This document shows, piece by piece, positions 37,907-44,783 of a stretch of 51,528 bases of DNA (position 1 is the first letter of the stretch; the number at the start of each line of letters is the position of its first letter). The notes below the pieces were generated by a model, which saw nothing but the letters and a program-made list of their open reading frames with translations, was not told where the DNA came from and did not search any database. The stretch comes from Phycisphaerae bacterium (GTDB taxonomy: Bacteria > Planctomycetota > Phycisphaerae > Tepidisphaerales > Tepidisphaeraceae), in assembly GCA_025924315.1 (NCBI GenBank), contig JAICIO010000036.1, positions 1 through 51,528 on the forward strand, written 5' to 3'. A program made the position numbers and the translations under genes.

Positions 37907-38844
37907 GCGATCGACTCCAGGCGCATGCCGGTGTCCCAGCGGTGGCCGTTGCGATACGCGACGAGCGGCATGGGGCGTTTGCCTTCGGGTTGGACTTCAA
38001 TGATCTCGAGCACGCCATCGCCTGTCGCGACTTTACCGTCGAGCATGATCGAGCCGGGGATGCGGCGGCAGGGCGGGCCTTCGGCCCGGCCGCTCCGCGC
38101 GCGGACGAGCGTGATTCGATCGATCGGTTTTTCACCCTCGAGCAGCTGCACACGGCAACCAGGCCACGGGTACAGGCCGCGGATCTGGAGGGCGATGTCG
38201 CTTGCGGGTTGCGTCCAATCGATTCGTGTTGAGTCGCGAGAAAGTTTCTTCGCGAGCGTTGCTTGCGAGTGATCCTGCTCGATGTCCGTTGCATTTCCGG
38301 TGGCGAGCTTTTCGACCACGTCGACGAGCAACTTGGCGCCGTCCTCGGCCAGGCGATCGTGCAATTCGCCCGCGGTCTCCAATTCGCCGATCGGAAGCGT
38401 TGACTGTCCAACGATCGCGCCGGCGTCCATCTTTTGAGCGAGGCGAATGACCGAGTTTCCGGAAATGGTTTCGCCCGCGAGGATCGCCGCGTTGATCGGC
38501 GCGGCGCCGCGAAAATTGGGCAACCGCGACGAGTGCAGATTCACCGCGCCGAGCCGCGCGTGATGCACGACTGACTCGGCAATCTTCTGGCCGAAGGCAA
38601 TCACGACGAGCAGATCAGCCGGCGGCAATTTCTCCGCGTTGATATTCTGCGTGCGAATGAGCGGGAGATTATTGTCGAGGGCGAACTGCGCGATCGGCGT
38701 CGGTGTGAGCTTTCGTCCCCGTCCGGCGGGCCGATCCGGTTGGCTCACGACCTGCACAATCGAATGGCCGTGCTCGCGCAGCGCACGGAGGGATGGCAAC
38801 CCAAACTCGCCGGCGCCCGCGAAGATGATTTGGAGAGGGGACAT
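37903..38844 (-). CDS. fmt: Methionyl-tRNA formyltransferase
   Basis: 313 residues from the ATG at 38844, the normal size. It formylates initiator Met-tRNA from 10-formyl-THF. Seen are the N-terminal strand IIFAGAGEFGLPSLR, the catalytic region NLHSSRLPNFRGAAPI (Asn and His), MDAGAIV (Asp) and the C-terminal OB-like domain from about 205 (IDWTQPASDIALQIRGLYPW). A short GC-rich palindrome (GGGCC-TTC-GGCCC, near 38068-38092) sits in the C-terminal domain. No ribosome site precedes the ATG, because a repeat element begins right there. def upstream and rsmB downstream on the same strand complete the classic cluster. Confidence 0.94.
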   Translation of the reverse strand: MSPLQIIFAGAGEFGLPSLRALREHGHSIVQVVSQPDRPAGRGRKLTPTPIAQFALDNNLPLIRTQNINAEKLPPADLLVVIAFGQKIAESVVHHARLGAVNLHSSRLPNFRGAAPINAAILAGETISGNSVIRLAQKMDAGAIVGQSTLPIGELETAGELHDRLAEDGAKLLVDVVEKLATGNATDIEQDHSQATLAKKLSRDSTRIDWTQPASDIALQIRGLYPWPGCRVQLLEGEKPIDRITLVRARSGRAEGPPCRRIPGSIMLDGKVATGDGVLEIIEVQPEGKRPMPLVAYRNGHRWDTGMRLESIA

Positions 38845-38901
38845 GGTTATTGGTGATTGGTGATTGAAAGGAAATTGATCATGCACCAATCAACAATCAC
38901 C
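38844..38901. repeat. Family J inverted-repeat element at the fmt start codon
   Basis: GGTTATTGGTGATTGGTG and, inverted, CACCAATCAACAATCACC enclose about 20 bp. It is AT-richer than its surroundings. One arm touches the fmt start codon; the other runs into a half family A element at 38901. Confidence 0.7.
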
Positions 38902-38954
38902 AGTTATTCATCCGTTCGAACAGCAAGTAACCGGTCCGCTGAAGCGGACCCTAC
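38901..38954. repeat. REP-like family A2, left arm missing
   Basis: The centre (with TTCGAA) and right arm (GGTCCGC/GCGGACC hairpin, CCCTAC end) of a family A2 element are intact, but the left GTAG arm is replaced by the family J element. This junction suggests one element truncated the other. It begins about seven bases after the def stop on the minus strand. Confidence 0.8.
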
Positions 38955-38961
38955 GAAGGCA

Positions 38962-39516
38962 TCAGCGTTTGGTTTTTGTGGTCTTCACAAGCTTCTTCGG
39001 GTGCTCGAGCTCGTAACGTTCTTCGAGGTCCCGAAGCGTTTTGCGGTGGCTCATGCGGGCTTGTTCGCCCATGCGGTCGAGGATGAGCGTGCCGTTGAGA
39101 TGATCGAATTCGTGCTGCCAGACGCGAGCGATGTAACCGCTTTCGGTTTCGCTGATCGGTTGCCCTTCAACGTTCTTCCCTTCCATATGCAGTGTGCGGT
39201 CACGCAGGATCTCGGCATTGATCTGCGGAAGGCTCAGACAGCCTTCTTCGCCGGCCTCTTCACCGGTGGCGTCAGTTAAAACGGGGTTGACGTAGACGCG
39301 ATCGTCGCCCGGTTGGCCTGTAGGGTTCATAACGAACATACGAATGTTCAGCCCAACCTGTGGGGCGGCGAGCCCCACACCCTTGGACTCGCGCATCAGC
39401 TCGAGCATTCGGAGAGAAAGATCACGCAGATTTTGATCGAAATGCTCGACTTCCACGCTCATTTTGCGGAGCCTGGGATCGGGCCAGAGGATTATTTTGA
39501 GGTCTTCAAAAGCCAT
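38962..39516 (-). CDS. def: Peptide deformylase
   Basis: 184 residues with the three family motifs in order: GVGLAAPQ, EEGCLSLP and WQHEFDHLNG. The Cys and the two His bind the catalytic metal; the Glu of HEFDH is the general base. It removes the formyl group from new proteins, complementing fmt directly downstream. A basic tail (KKLVKTTKTKR) is a little longer than usual. The ATG has no strong ribosome site. Divergent from the TPR gene, with a 190-bp shared control region. Confidence 0.95.
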   Translation of the reverse strand: MAFEDLKIILWPDPRLRKMSVEVEHFDQNLRDLSLRMLELMRESKGVGLAAPQVGLNIRMFVMNPTGQPGDDRVYVNPVLTDATGEEAGEEGCLSLPQINAEILRDRTLHMEGKNVEGQPISETESGYIARVWQHEFDHLNGTLILDRMGEQARMSHRKTLRDLEERYELEHPKKLVKTTKTKR

Positions 39517-39541
39517 GTAGGTTCGACGCAGGCTCGCGCGC

Positions 39542-39600
39542 TATAATGACCTTAGAGATTAGACCAATTTGTTGACAGGTTCAATTGAATGCGATTAGAT
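39542..39600 (+). promoter_or_regulatory. Candidate promoters between def and the TPR gene
   Basis: TTGACA (39572-39577) is followed after 17 bases by TTAGAT (39595-39600), a plausible sigma70-type promoter for the plus-strand gene at 39707. A perfect TATAAT stands at 39542-39547 but lacks a well-spaced -35. Both are in an AT-rich island. Confidence 0.4.
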
Positions 39601-39706
39601 TGCGGGCCCTTGAGCTGACGCTTCAAACACAGTGGACCCCAATTCTTAAGCTTCGCCAGATGGGGCAAGCTCGCCCCAACGCTCGCGCCGCAGGAGTACC
39701 CAAGCA

Positions 39707-41140
39707 GTGGCTGACAACGACAGCGGTTATCGCGATATCCCGGAAGAAGACCGGAAAAAGGCGGAGACTTTCTTCGAGAAAGCCGCCGCCGTCGCCGGCG
39801 CCGCACAGTACGACTTTGCCATTGCGATGTTTATCGACGGGCTCGGCTATGACCCGGAATCCGTCGATGCCCACAAAGCGCTGCGGGACATCGCCCTCAA
39901 GCGAAAAGTGAGCGGCGGAAAAGCGATGGGCATGTTCGACGCAATGAAATACAAGCGTCCGAGCAAGGACGACAAGCAGAACATGCTCAACGCGGAGAAG
40001 CTGCTCGCGTTCGATCCCGGCAACACCGATTACATGTTGTCCGTCATGCAGAACGCCGCGCGTGGCGGGTTTTACGACACCGTCCTTTGGATCGGTCCCA
40101 TCCTCCTGAAAGCGAACTCCGAAGCAAAAAAGCCAGAGTTCAGTAAGTACATCCAGCTCCGCGATGTGTATCGGTCGATCAAGCAGTGGAAGCTCGCGAC
40201 CGAAGCGTGCCAATACGCGGTCAACATGAAGCCGGACGACATGGATCTGGGCCGCGAGCTGCGCGATCTGTCAGCCCAGACGACGATCAACGAAGGCAAC
40301 TACGAAGGCGCCGGCAGCTTCCGCAAGAGCGTGAAGGACATGGCCGGCCAGTCGAAGCTGATGAGGCAGGATCAAGACATTCGCACGATGGACCAGATGG
40401 GCAGCCTGATCGCGGCGGCCGAGCAGGATTGGCAGGCGGATCCAAACGAGCCGTCCAAGCTCATGAAGCTGGTCGATCTGCTCATGAAGACGGAGTTGCC
40501 CGACCAGGAAAACCGCGCCATCGAGATGCTGGAAAACCAGTACGAAAAAACCAAGCTGTTCCGCTACCGGCAGCAGATCGGACGCATCAAGCTCGCGCAG
40601 CTGGCGCGCATGGAGCGCTCGATGCGGCAGGAGGTCGCGCAATCGCCGGGCGATGAAGGACTCAAGACTGAGTACCGCAACTTCCTTAAGGACCGCGCCC
40701 AGCAGGAGCTCGACGAGTACACGCTGTGGTCCGAAAATTATCCGACGGATCTGAGCCTCAAATACCAGATCGCCGTCCGGCTCTTTCAACTTGGCCGGCA
40801 TGATGAAGCGATCCCGATGTTCCAAACTGCGCGAAGCGATCCGAAGTATCGCACCGATGCGACGATCGCGCTCGGCAGCTCGTTCCTCAACGCCGGGTTC
40901 GTGGACGAAGCCGTCGATACGTTCAAAGCGCTGATCGACGACTATCAGCTCCGCGGCGACCAGAAGTCGGTCGATATGCACTACATGTATGGCCGATCGC
41001 TCGAACAAAAGGGCGATAAAGCGGCGGCCATTAAGGCCTATAGCCAGGTCGCGCAATGGAACTTCAACTACCGCGACGTGCAGGCGCGGATTAAGAAGCT
41101 CCGTGCCGAAAGCCAGCAACCGCCGCCCGACCAAAAGTAA
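39707..41140 (+). CDS. Tetratricopeptide-repeat protein
   Basis: 477 residues, starting at GTG with AGGAG ten bases upstream. No signal peptide or membrane segment: the protein is cytoplasmic. It is helical throughout, with TPR-like units such as KAAAVAGAAQYDFAIAMFID (about 25-44), IQLRDVYRSIKQWKLATEAC, IAVRLFQLGRHDEAIPMFQT and MYGRSLEQKGDKAAAIKAYS near the C-terminus. The middle is charged and may form long helices. TPR proteins assemble complexes; a specific partner cannot be named. Its neighbours are translation genes (def-fmt, rpsT, glyQS), which may be chance. Confidence 0.8.
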   Translation: MADNDSGYRDIPEEDRKKAETFFEKAAAVAGAAQYDFAIAMFIDGLGYDPESVDAHKALRDIALKRKVSGGKAMGMFDAMKYKRPSKDDKQNMLNAEKLLAFDPGNTDYMLSVMQNAARGGFYDTVLWIGPILLKANSEAKKPEFSKYIQLRDVYRSIKQWKLATEACQYAVNMKPDDMDLGRELRDLSAQTTINEGNYEGAGSFRKSVKDMAGQSKLMRQDQDIRTMDQMGSLIAAAEQDWQADPNEPSKLMKLVDLLMKTELPDQENRAIEMLENQYEKTKLFRYRQQIGRIKLAQLARMERSMRQEVAQSPGDEGLKTEYRNFLKDRAQQELDEYTLWSENYPTDLSLKYQIAVRLFQLGRHDEAIPMFQTARSDPKYRTDATIALGSSFLNAGFVDEAVDTFKALIDDYQLRGDQKSVDMHYMYGRSLEQKGDKAAAIKAYSQVAQWNFNYRDVQARIKKLRAESQQPPPDQK

Positions 41141-41229
41141 GCGCTGTTACCGCTTCTGCCGCTTGCGGCTTAGCGGGATCGCAGACGGGCATCGGAAAGC
41201 GGCGTTTGTCACATTTGGGCGGGCGTCTC

Positions 41230-41257
41230 TGGACATTTCCCCTCGCTCGACTATGCT
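41230..41257 (+). promoter_or_regulatory. Promoter of rpsT
   Basis: TGGACA (41230-41235) and TATGCT (41252-41257), 16 bases apart, match the sigma70 consensus at five and four of six positions. Transcription would start near 41264, just before a leader hairpin. Confidence 0.55.
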
Positions 41258-41267
41258 ATTCGACCCT

Positions 41268-41292
41268 CTGCCGACCGGTCTTTGGTCGGCAG
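41268..41292 (+). promoter_or_regulatory. Leader hairpin of rpsT
   Basis: CTGCCGACC pairs with GGTCGGCAG around a seven-base loop, a perfect nine-pair stem at the predicted 5' end of the rpsT transcript, 26 bases before the GTG start. It may protect the message or take part in autoregulation by bS20, as known in E. coli; the latter is inference. Confidence 0.5.
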
Positions 41293-41318
41293 AATTGTTT
41301 GACAGGAGACGAACGAAC

Positions 41319-41615
41319 GTGGCTCATTCACTTTCCGCCAAGAAACGCATCCGCCAGAGCATCAAGCGCCGCGCGCGCAACCGCGCCCGCAAGGACCAGA
41401 TCAAGGAAGCCGTGAAGGGCTTCACCACCGCGGTAACCGCGGGCAAGGTCGACGATGCGCAGGCGGCCCTGAACAAGGTCGTTCAGCGGCTCGATCGCGT
41501 CGCGACCAAGGGAACAATTCACAAGAACAACGCCGCGCGTAAGCGCAGCCGCCTGACCAAGCGCCTCAACGCGCTTCGCGCCGGGGGCAAGGGTACGCAG
41601 GCCGCGAAAGCCTGA
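41319..41615 (+). CDS. rpsT: 30S ribosomal protein bS20
   Basis: 98 residues from a GTG at 41319 with AGGAG ten bases upstream; a much longer open frame is present but is not coding before this point. AHSLSAKKRIRQSIKRRARN at the start and the late NNAARKRSRLTKRLNA are diagnostic. bS20 binds the 16S rRNA 5' and 3' minor domains early in assembly. GTG/weak starts are common for this gene and allow translational control. Confidence 0.95.
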   Translation: MAHSLSAKKRIRQSIKRRARNRARKDQIKEAVKGFTTAVTAGKVDDAQAALNKVVQRLDRVATKGTIHKNNAARKRSRLTKRLNALRAGGKGTQAAKA

Positions 41616-41662
41616 GCGCGGCCCGACCACATAGCCCGATCATCTAAGCTGAATCAACAACG

Positions 41663-41736
41663 GCCCGGGCATTAGGCGTCGATCATGCGAGGGTAGATTC
41701 CCTCCAACGATCGCTGTCTAATGCCCGGGCTTTTTT
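41663..41736 (+). terminator. Long branched terminator after rpsT
   Basis: GCCCGGGCATTAG pairs perfectly with CTAATGCCCGGGC, followed by six T (41731-41736). Inside the stem are a further partly paired GATC region and a GAGGG/CCCTC hairpin. The perfect outer stem and T run make it a strong intrinsic terminator; the elaborate interior could also be a stable small RNA. Confidence 0.8.
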
Positions 41737-41740
41737 CTTT

Positions 41741-41817
41741 GGGTTCAGGGTCCGGGGTTCAGGGTTCAGTTGAAGCATTTCGGTTTCACTGAACCCTGAA
41801 TCCTGAACCCCGAACCC
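41741..41817. repeat. Family I inverted-repeat element (GGGTTCAGG units)
   Basis: Arms of 29 bp (41741-41769 and 41789-41817) built of GGTTCAGGGT-like units and their inverse, around 19 bp. It separates the rpsT terminator from glyQS and ends about 20 bases before that start codon. Confidence 0.8.
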
Positions 41818-41837
41818 TTGAGTTCGGAGAGTTTCCA

Positions 41838-43496
41838 ATGTCAGAAGCAACCACCAGTAACGTGATGGAACAAATCGTCTCGCTCTGTAAGAGGCGAGGA
41901 TTCGTCTACCCTGCATCCGAAATCTACGGTGGCATCCGTGGCTTCTGGGATTACGGACCGCTCGGCGTCCTGCTTAAGAACAACATCCGCGACTGGTGGT
42001 GGCGGAACATGGTGGAAACTCCGCCGATCGGACCCGACGGGCACCCCGTCGACATGGTCGGCATCGACACCGCGATCATTCAGCATCCAAAGACCTGGGA
42101 AGCGAGTGGCCACACGGCGACATTCGCCGACCCCATGCGCAAGTGCACGAAGTGCGGGCACATCGTTCGTGCGGATCACTACTGGGAGATCCTCGCAACG
42201 TCCTCCAAGTGGTTCGAGGATCTGCTCCAGGAGTTCACTCCGATCATTGGCAACATCGATACGGAGCGGCTACTGAAGTGGGCTCGTGGCAGGGGACGCA
42301 AGCTCGCGCCGAATCTTGCCCTTGTCCGAAATCCCGAAGTGACCTTGTCGTGGCTCGCAACGCGCGTGAACGGTCAGCCGACTGTACCCGTGGAAATGAA
42401 AGAGTTCGTGCGCCACGTTGCGACGGAGCAATTGAACGCGACCGGGTTGCAGGAGCCCTGCGTGCTATGCGGCGCGCCGCTCGGAGAGCCCGAGCAGTTC
42501 AACTTGATGATGATCTCTTACGCGGGCCTCTCGCAAACGCCGGAGAACCTGGTTTATCTTCGTCCGGAAACGGCGCAAGGCCAGTTTCTTAACTTCAAAA
42601 ACGTGCTGGACACGACCCGCGTGAAGGTGCCCTTCGGCATCGCCCAGATCGGCAAAAGCTTCCGCAACGAAGTGACTCCGCGAAACTTCATCTTCCGCTC
42701 GCGCGAGTTCGAGCAGATGGAGATGGAATGGTTCTGCCATCCCGATGACGCGCGCAAGTGGTATGAGTTCTGGAAGGTCGAGCGCATGAAATGGTGGAAG
42801 TCGCTCGGCGTAAAGGACGAAAACCTCCGCCTGCGCGATCACGCCGCCGACGAGCTCTCGCACTATTCGAAAATGACGGTGGACATCGAATACAAGTACC
42901 CCTTCACCGCGCCCGATTTCGGCGAACTCGAAGGCATCGCCCATCGCGGATGCTTCGATCTCACGCAGCATCAGACGCATTCGACAGCGAAGCTGGATTA
43001 CTTCGATCAGGAACTTCAGCTCAAGCTCAAAGAGCAGGGAGCGAGTCCCGACGAGATTAAGGCGAAGAGTCGGTATATCCCCAACGTGATCGAGCCCGCG
43101 AGCGGCTTGACGCGCGCTGTGCTCGTCTTGCTTTGCGAGGGATACCGCAATGTGAAGGGCCGGCAGGGAGCGGAAGAGTATCTGTCGATCCCGCCGCGAT
43201 TCGCGCCGATCAAAGCCGGGATTTTCCCGCTCGTGAACAAAGAAGGCATGCCCGAAATCGCGGAGAAGCTGTACCTCGATCTACGACAGAGCTTCACGTG
43301 CGAGTACGACGCCAAGCAGGCAATCGGACGGCGCTATGCGCGTATGGACGAAATTGGGACACCGTTCGCGGTGACTGTCGACGGCGACACGCTGAAGGAT
43401 CAAACCGTGACCGTCCGCGAGCGCGATACGATGAGCCAGCAGCGGATCTCGATCGACAAGCTCAAGGGCTATCTGCTCGAGCGAATCAACGCGTAG
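41838..43496 (+). CDS. glyQS: Glycyl-tRNA synthetase, dimeric type
   Basis: 552 residues, class II. It charges tRNA-Gly. The sequence is of the alpha2 type (as in Thermus, archaea and eukaryotes), not the bacterial alpha2beta2 GlyQ/GlyS type. Seen are IYGGIRGFWDYGPLG near the N-terminus, two Cys pairs that could bind zinc (KCTKCGH; CVLCG), motif 2 (FRNEVTPRNFIFRSREFEQM) and motif 3 (ASGLTRAVLVLLCEGY), then the anticodon-binding domain (IKAGIFPLVNKEGMPEIAEK). GGAGA precedes the ATG by seven bases. Confidence 0.95.
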   Translation: MSEATTSNVMEQIVSLCKRRGFVYPASEIYGGIRGFWDYGPLGVLLKNNIRDWWWRNMVETPPIGPDGHPVDMVGIDTAIIQHPKTWEASGHTATFADPMRKCTKCGHIVRADHYWEILATSSKWFEDLLQEFTPIIGNIDTERLLKWARGRGRKLAPNLALVRNPEVTLSWLATRVNGQPTVPVEMKEFVRHVATEQLNATGLQEPCVLCGAPLGEPEQFNLMMISYAGLSQTPENLVYLRPETAQGQFLNFKNVLDTTRVKVPFGIAQIGKSFRNEVTPRNFIFRSREFEQMEMEWFCHPDDARKWYEFWKVERMKWWKSLGVKDENLRLRDHAADELSHYSKMTVDIEYKYPFTAPDFGELEGIAHRGCFDLTQHQTHSTAKLDYFDQELQLKLKEQGASPDEIKAKSRYIPNVIEPASGLTRAVLVLLCEGYRNVKGRQGAEEYLSIPPRFAPIKAGIFPLVNKEGMPEIAEKLYLDLRQSFTCEYDAKQAIGRRYARMDEIGTPFAVTVDGDTLKDQTVTVRERDTMSQQRISIDKLKGYLLERINA

Positions 43497-43517
43497 CACC
43501 CGTTTCTAAAAGACAAA

Positions 43518-44603
43518 ATGAACCACCAAGACACAAAGACACGAAGCACAACTAGTACCGCTTCGTGTCTTCGTGTCTTAGTGGTTTTATTTATTTTTGC
43601 ATTGCAGATGTGCGCGTTTGCTGATCCGACGACGAAGCCGGTCGAGATTCGTCGCGGCGTCGTCTTTAACGGTCCCACGACCGATCCGGCGGAGCGACAG
43701 CGCGAGGCGCTCGAGCGGATCATCAAGAAGATCGAGCCCAGCGGCGTCGGCGATCCGACGCGTATGTCCATTTATCTCGACTTCTACAAGCGCGAGCTCA
43801 TCGGCGATTCGCGGAGTGTTGTGATCGACGTTCGCGCTGACTGGCGCGACGATGACACATTCACGCTTCACGGATTCGTCGAGTATGAAGAGCACAAAGC
43901 GGCCCTTGAGGCATTCCTGCGCAAGCTGGGTTTTAACAGACTCGGCAACGAGATTGCGGTGCTGCCTGACGAAACCTTCTCGACACGTTACGGCCGCGTG
44001 AAATCGCCGACGTTTGTCTGCGATCGCACGACGACGCCGCAAGAAAACCTCACGCAGTGCCTCCCCGGCGATCGGATTTATCCGCTGCGGAAAACGGATG
44101 ACGGTTTCTATCTCGTCCACGCGCCGGAAGGATACGTCGGCTACGTGCGCGCCGGTGATGTCGAGCCCATCGACGCCGCCGCTTTTCACAAGTCCGATCC
44201 GCCGAGCGACACGATCGAAAAAGCGATCGCCAGCGCGATGGAACTGATGGGTACCAAATACGTCTGGGGCGGACTGACGAAAGACGGCGTGGACTGCTCG
44301 GGCCTCGTGCAATCGTCGTTCAAGAAATACGGCATCAACCTTCCGCGAGATGCGGATCAGCAATCATACGTCGGCCGCCTGGTCGCGACGCGCTGGGATC
44401 GCGACGGTTTGCGCCGTGGCGACTTGCTTTATTTCCTCTCCCGTCGCGGGGCGATTCATCACACCGCGATTTATCTGGGTGATGGGAAGTACCTCGAGGC
44501 GGCGTCGCCGGGCGTGAAAATCACGAGCTTCAACAAGAGCGATCCCGCCTATGATCCCAAGAGAGACGCGAGCTTCTGCTTCGCCAAGCGGTTGCTCGAA
44601 TAA
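43518..44603 (+). CDS. Exported NlpC/P60-family peptidase with SH3-like domain
   Basis: 361 residues. A signal peptide covers about residues 1-35 (hydrophobic core LRVLVVLFIFALQ). After an unassigned domain (about 40-165) comes an SH3-like region (about 183-215) and the NlpC/P60 domain: TKYVWGGLTKDGVDCSGL with the nucleophile Cys260, and GAIHHTAIYLG with the catalytic His near 314-315. Such enzymes cut peptide bonds in peptidoglycan stems. Residues 2-23 are encoded by a family F repeat, which therefore supplies the start context and part of the signal peptide. Starting at Met31 instead would remove the export signal. No good ribosome site is seen. Confidence 0.85.
   Translation: MNHQDTKTRSTTSTASCLRVLVVLFIFALQMCAFADPTTKPVEIRRGVVFNGPTTDPAERQREALERIIKKIEPSGVGDPTRMSIYLDFYKRELIGDSRSVVIDVRADWRDDDTFTLHGFVEYEEHKAALEAFLRKLGFNRLGNEIAVLPDETFSTRYGRVKSPTFVCDRTTTPQENLTQCLPGDRIYPLRKTDDGFYLVHAPEGYVGYVRAGDVEPIDAAAFHKSDPPSDTIEKAIASAMELMGTKYVWGGLTKDGVDCSGLVQSSFKKYGINLPRDADQQSYVGRLVATRWDRDGLRRGDLLYFLSRRGAIHHTAIYLGDGKYLEAASPGVKITSFNKSDPAYDPKRDASFCFAKRLLE
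43521..43586. repeat. Family F inverted-repeat element, used as signal-peptide coding sequence
   Basis: Arms of 26 bp: AACCACCAAGACAC... and its imperfect inverse ...GTGTCTTAGTGGTT, about 14 bp apart. The copy at 48282-48348 also shares the preceding AAGACAAATG. Here the ATG of that flank is the likely start codon of the NlpC/P60 gene. Confidence 0.85.
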
Positions 44604-44621
44604 GGTGTCCATCCTGATCTT

Positions 44622-44698
44622 GTAGGGTCCGCTTTAGCGGACCGGTTATTCGCCTTTTCGAACGAATGGAGTAACCGGTCCGCTGAAGCGGACCCTAC
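44622..44698. repeat. REP-like family A2 element (77 bp)
   Basis: Same length as 27088-27164. The left arm loop is TTTA instead of TTCA while the stem GGTCCGC/GCGGACC is unchanged. Followed after ten bases by a family D element. Confidence 0.9.
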
Positions 44699-44708
44699 AA
44701 TGCTCGCT

Positions 44709-44769
44709 CGTGACACGGGCTTCTGGCCCGTGCGAACGATGCACGCACGGGCTGGAAGCCCGTGTCACG
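44709..44769. repeat. Family D inverted-repeat element (61 bp)
   Basis: TGACACGGGC-TTCTG-GCCCGTG on the left and its inverse on the right; same length as 5304-5364. With the neighbouring family A2 element it takes up most of the 180-bp gap before the TMTC-like gene. Confidence 0.88.
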
Positions 44770-44783
44770 CTTAAGCATCAACA

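Noticed and set aside
38068-38092. GGGCC-TTC-GGCCC palindrome in fmt as a third in-frame insertion
   Set aside because: Too short and without matching arms elsewhere in the window; may be ordinary coding sequence.
41663-41817. T-box or other glycine-responsive leader before glyQS
   Set aside because: No T-box sequence is present; the structure is a terminator with T run followed by a dispersed repeat.
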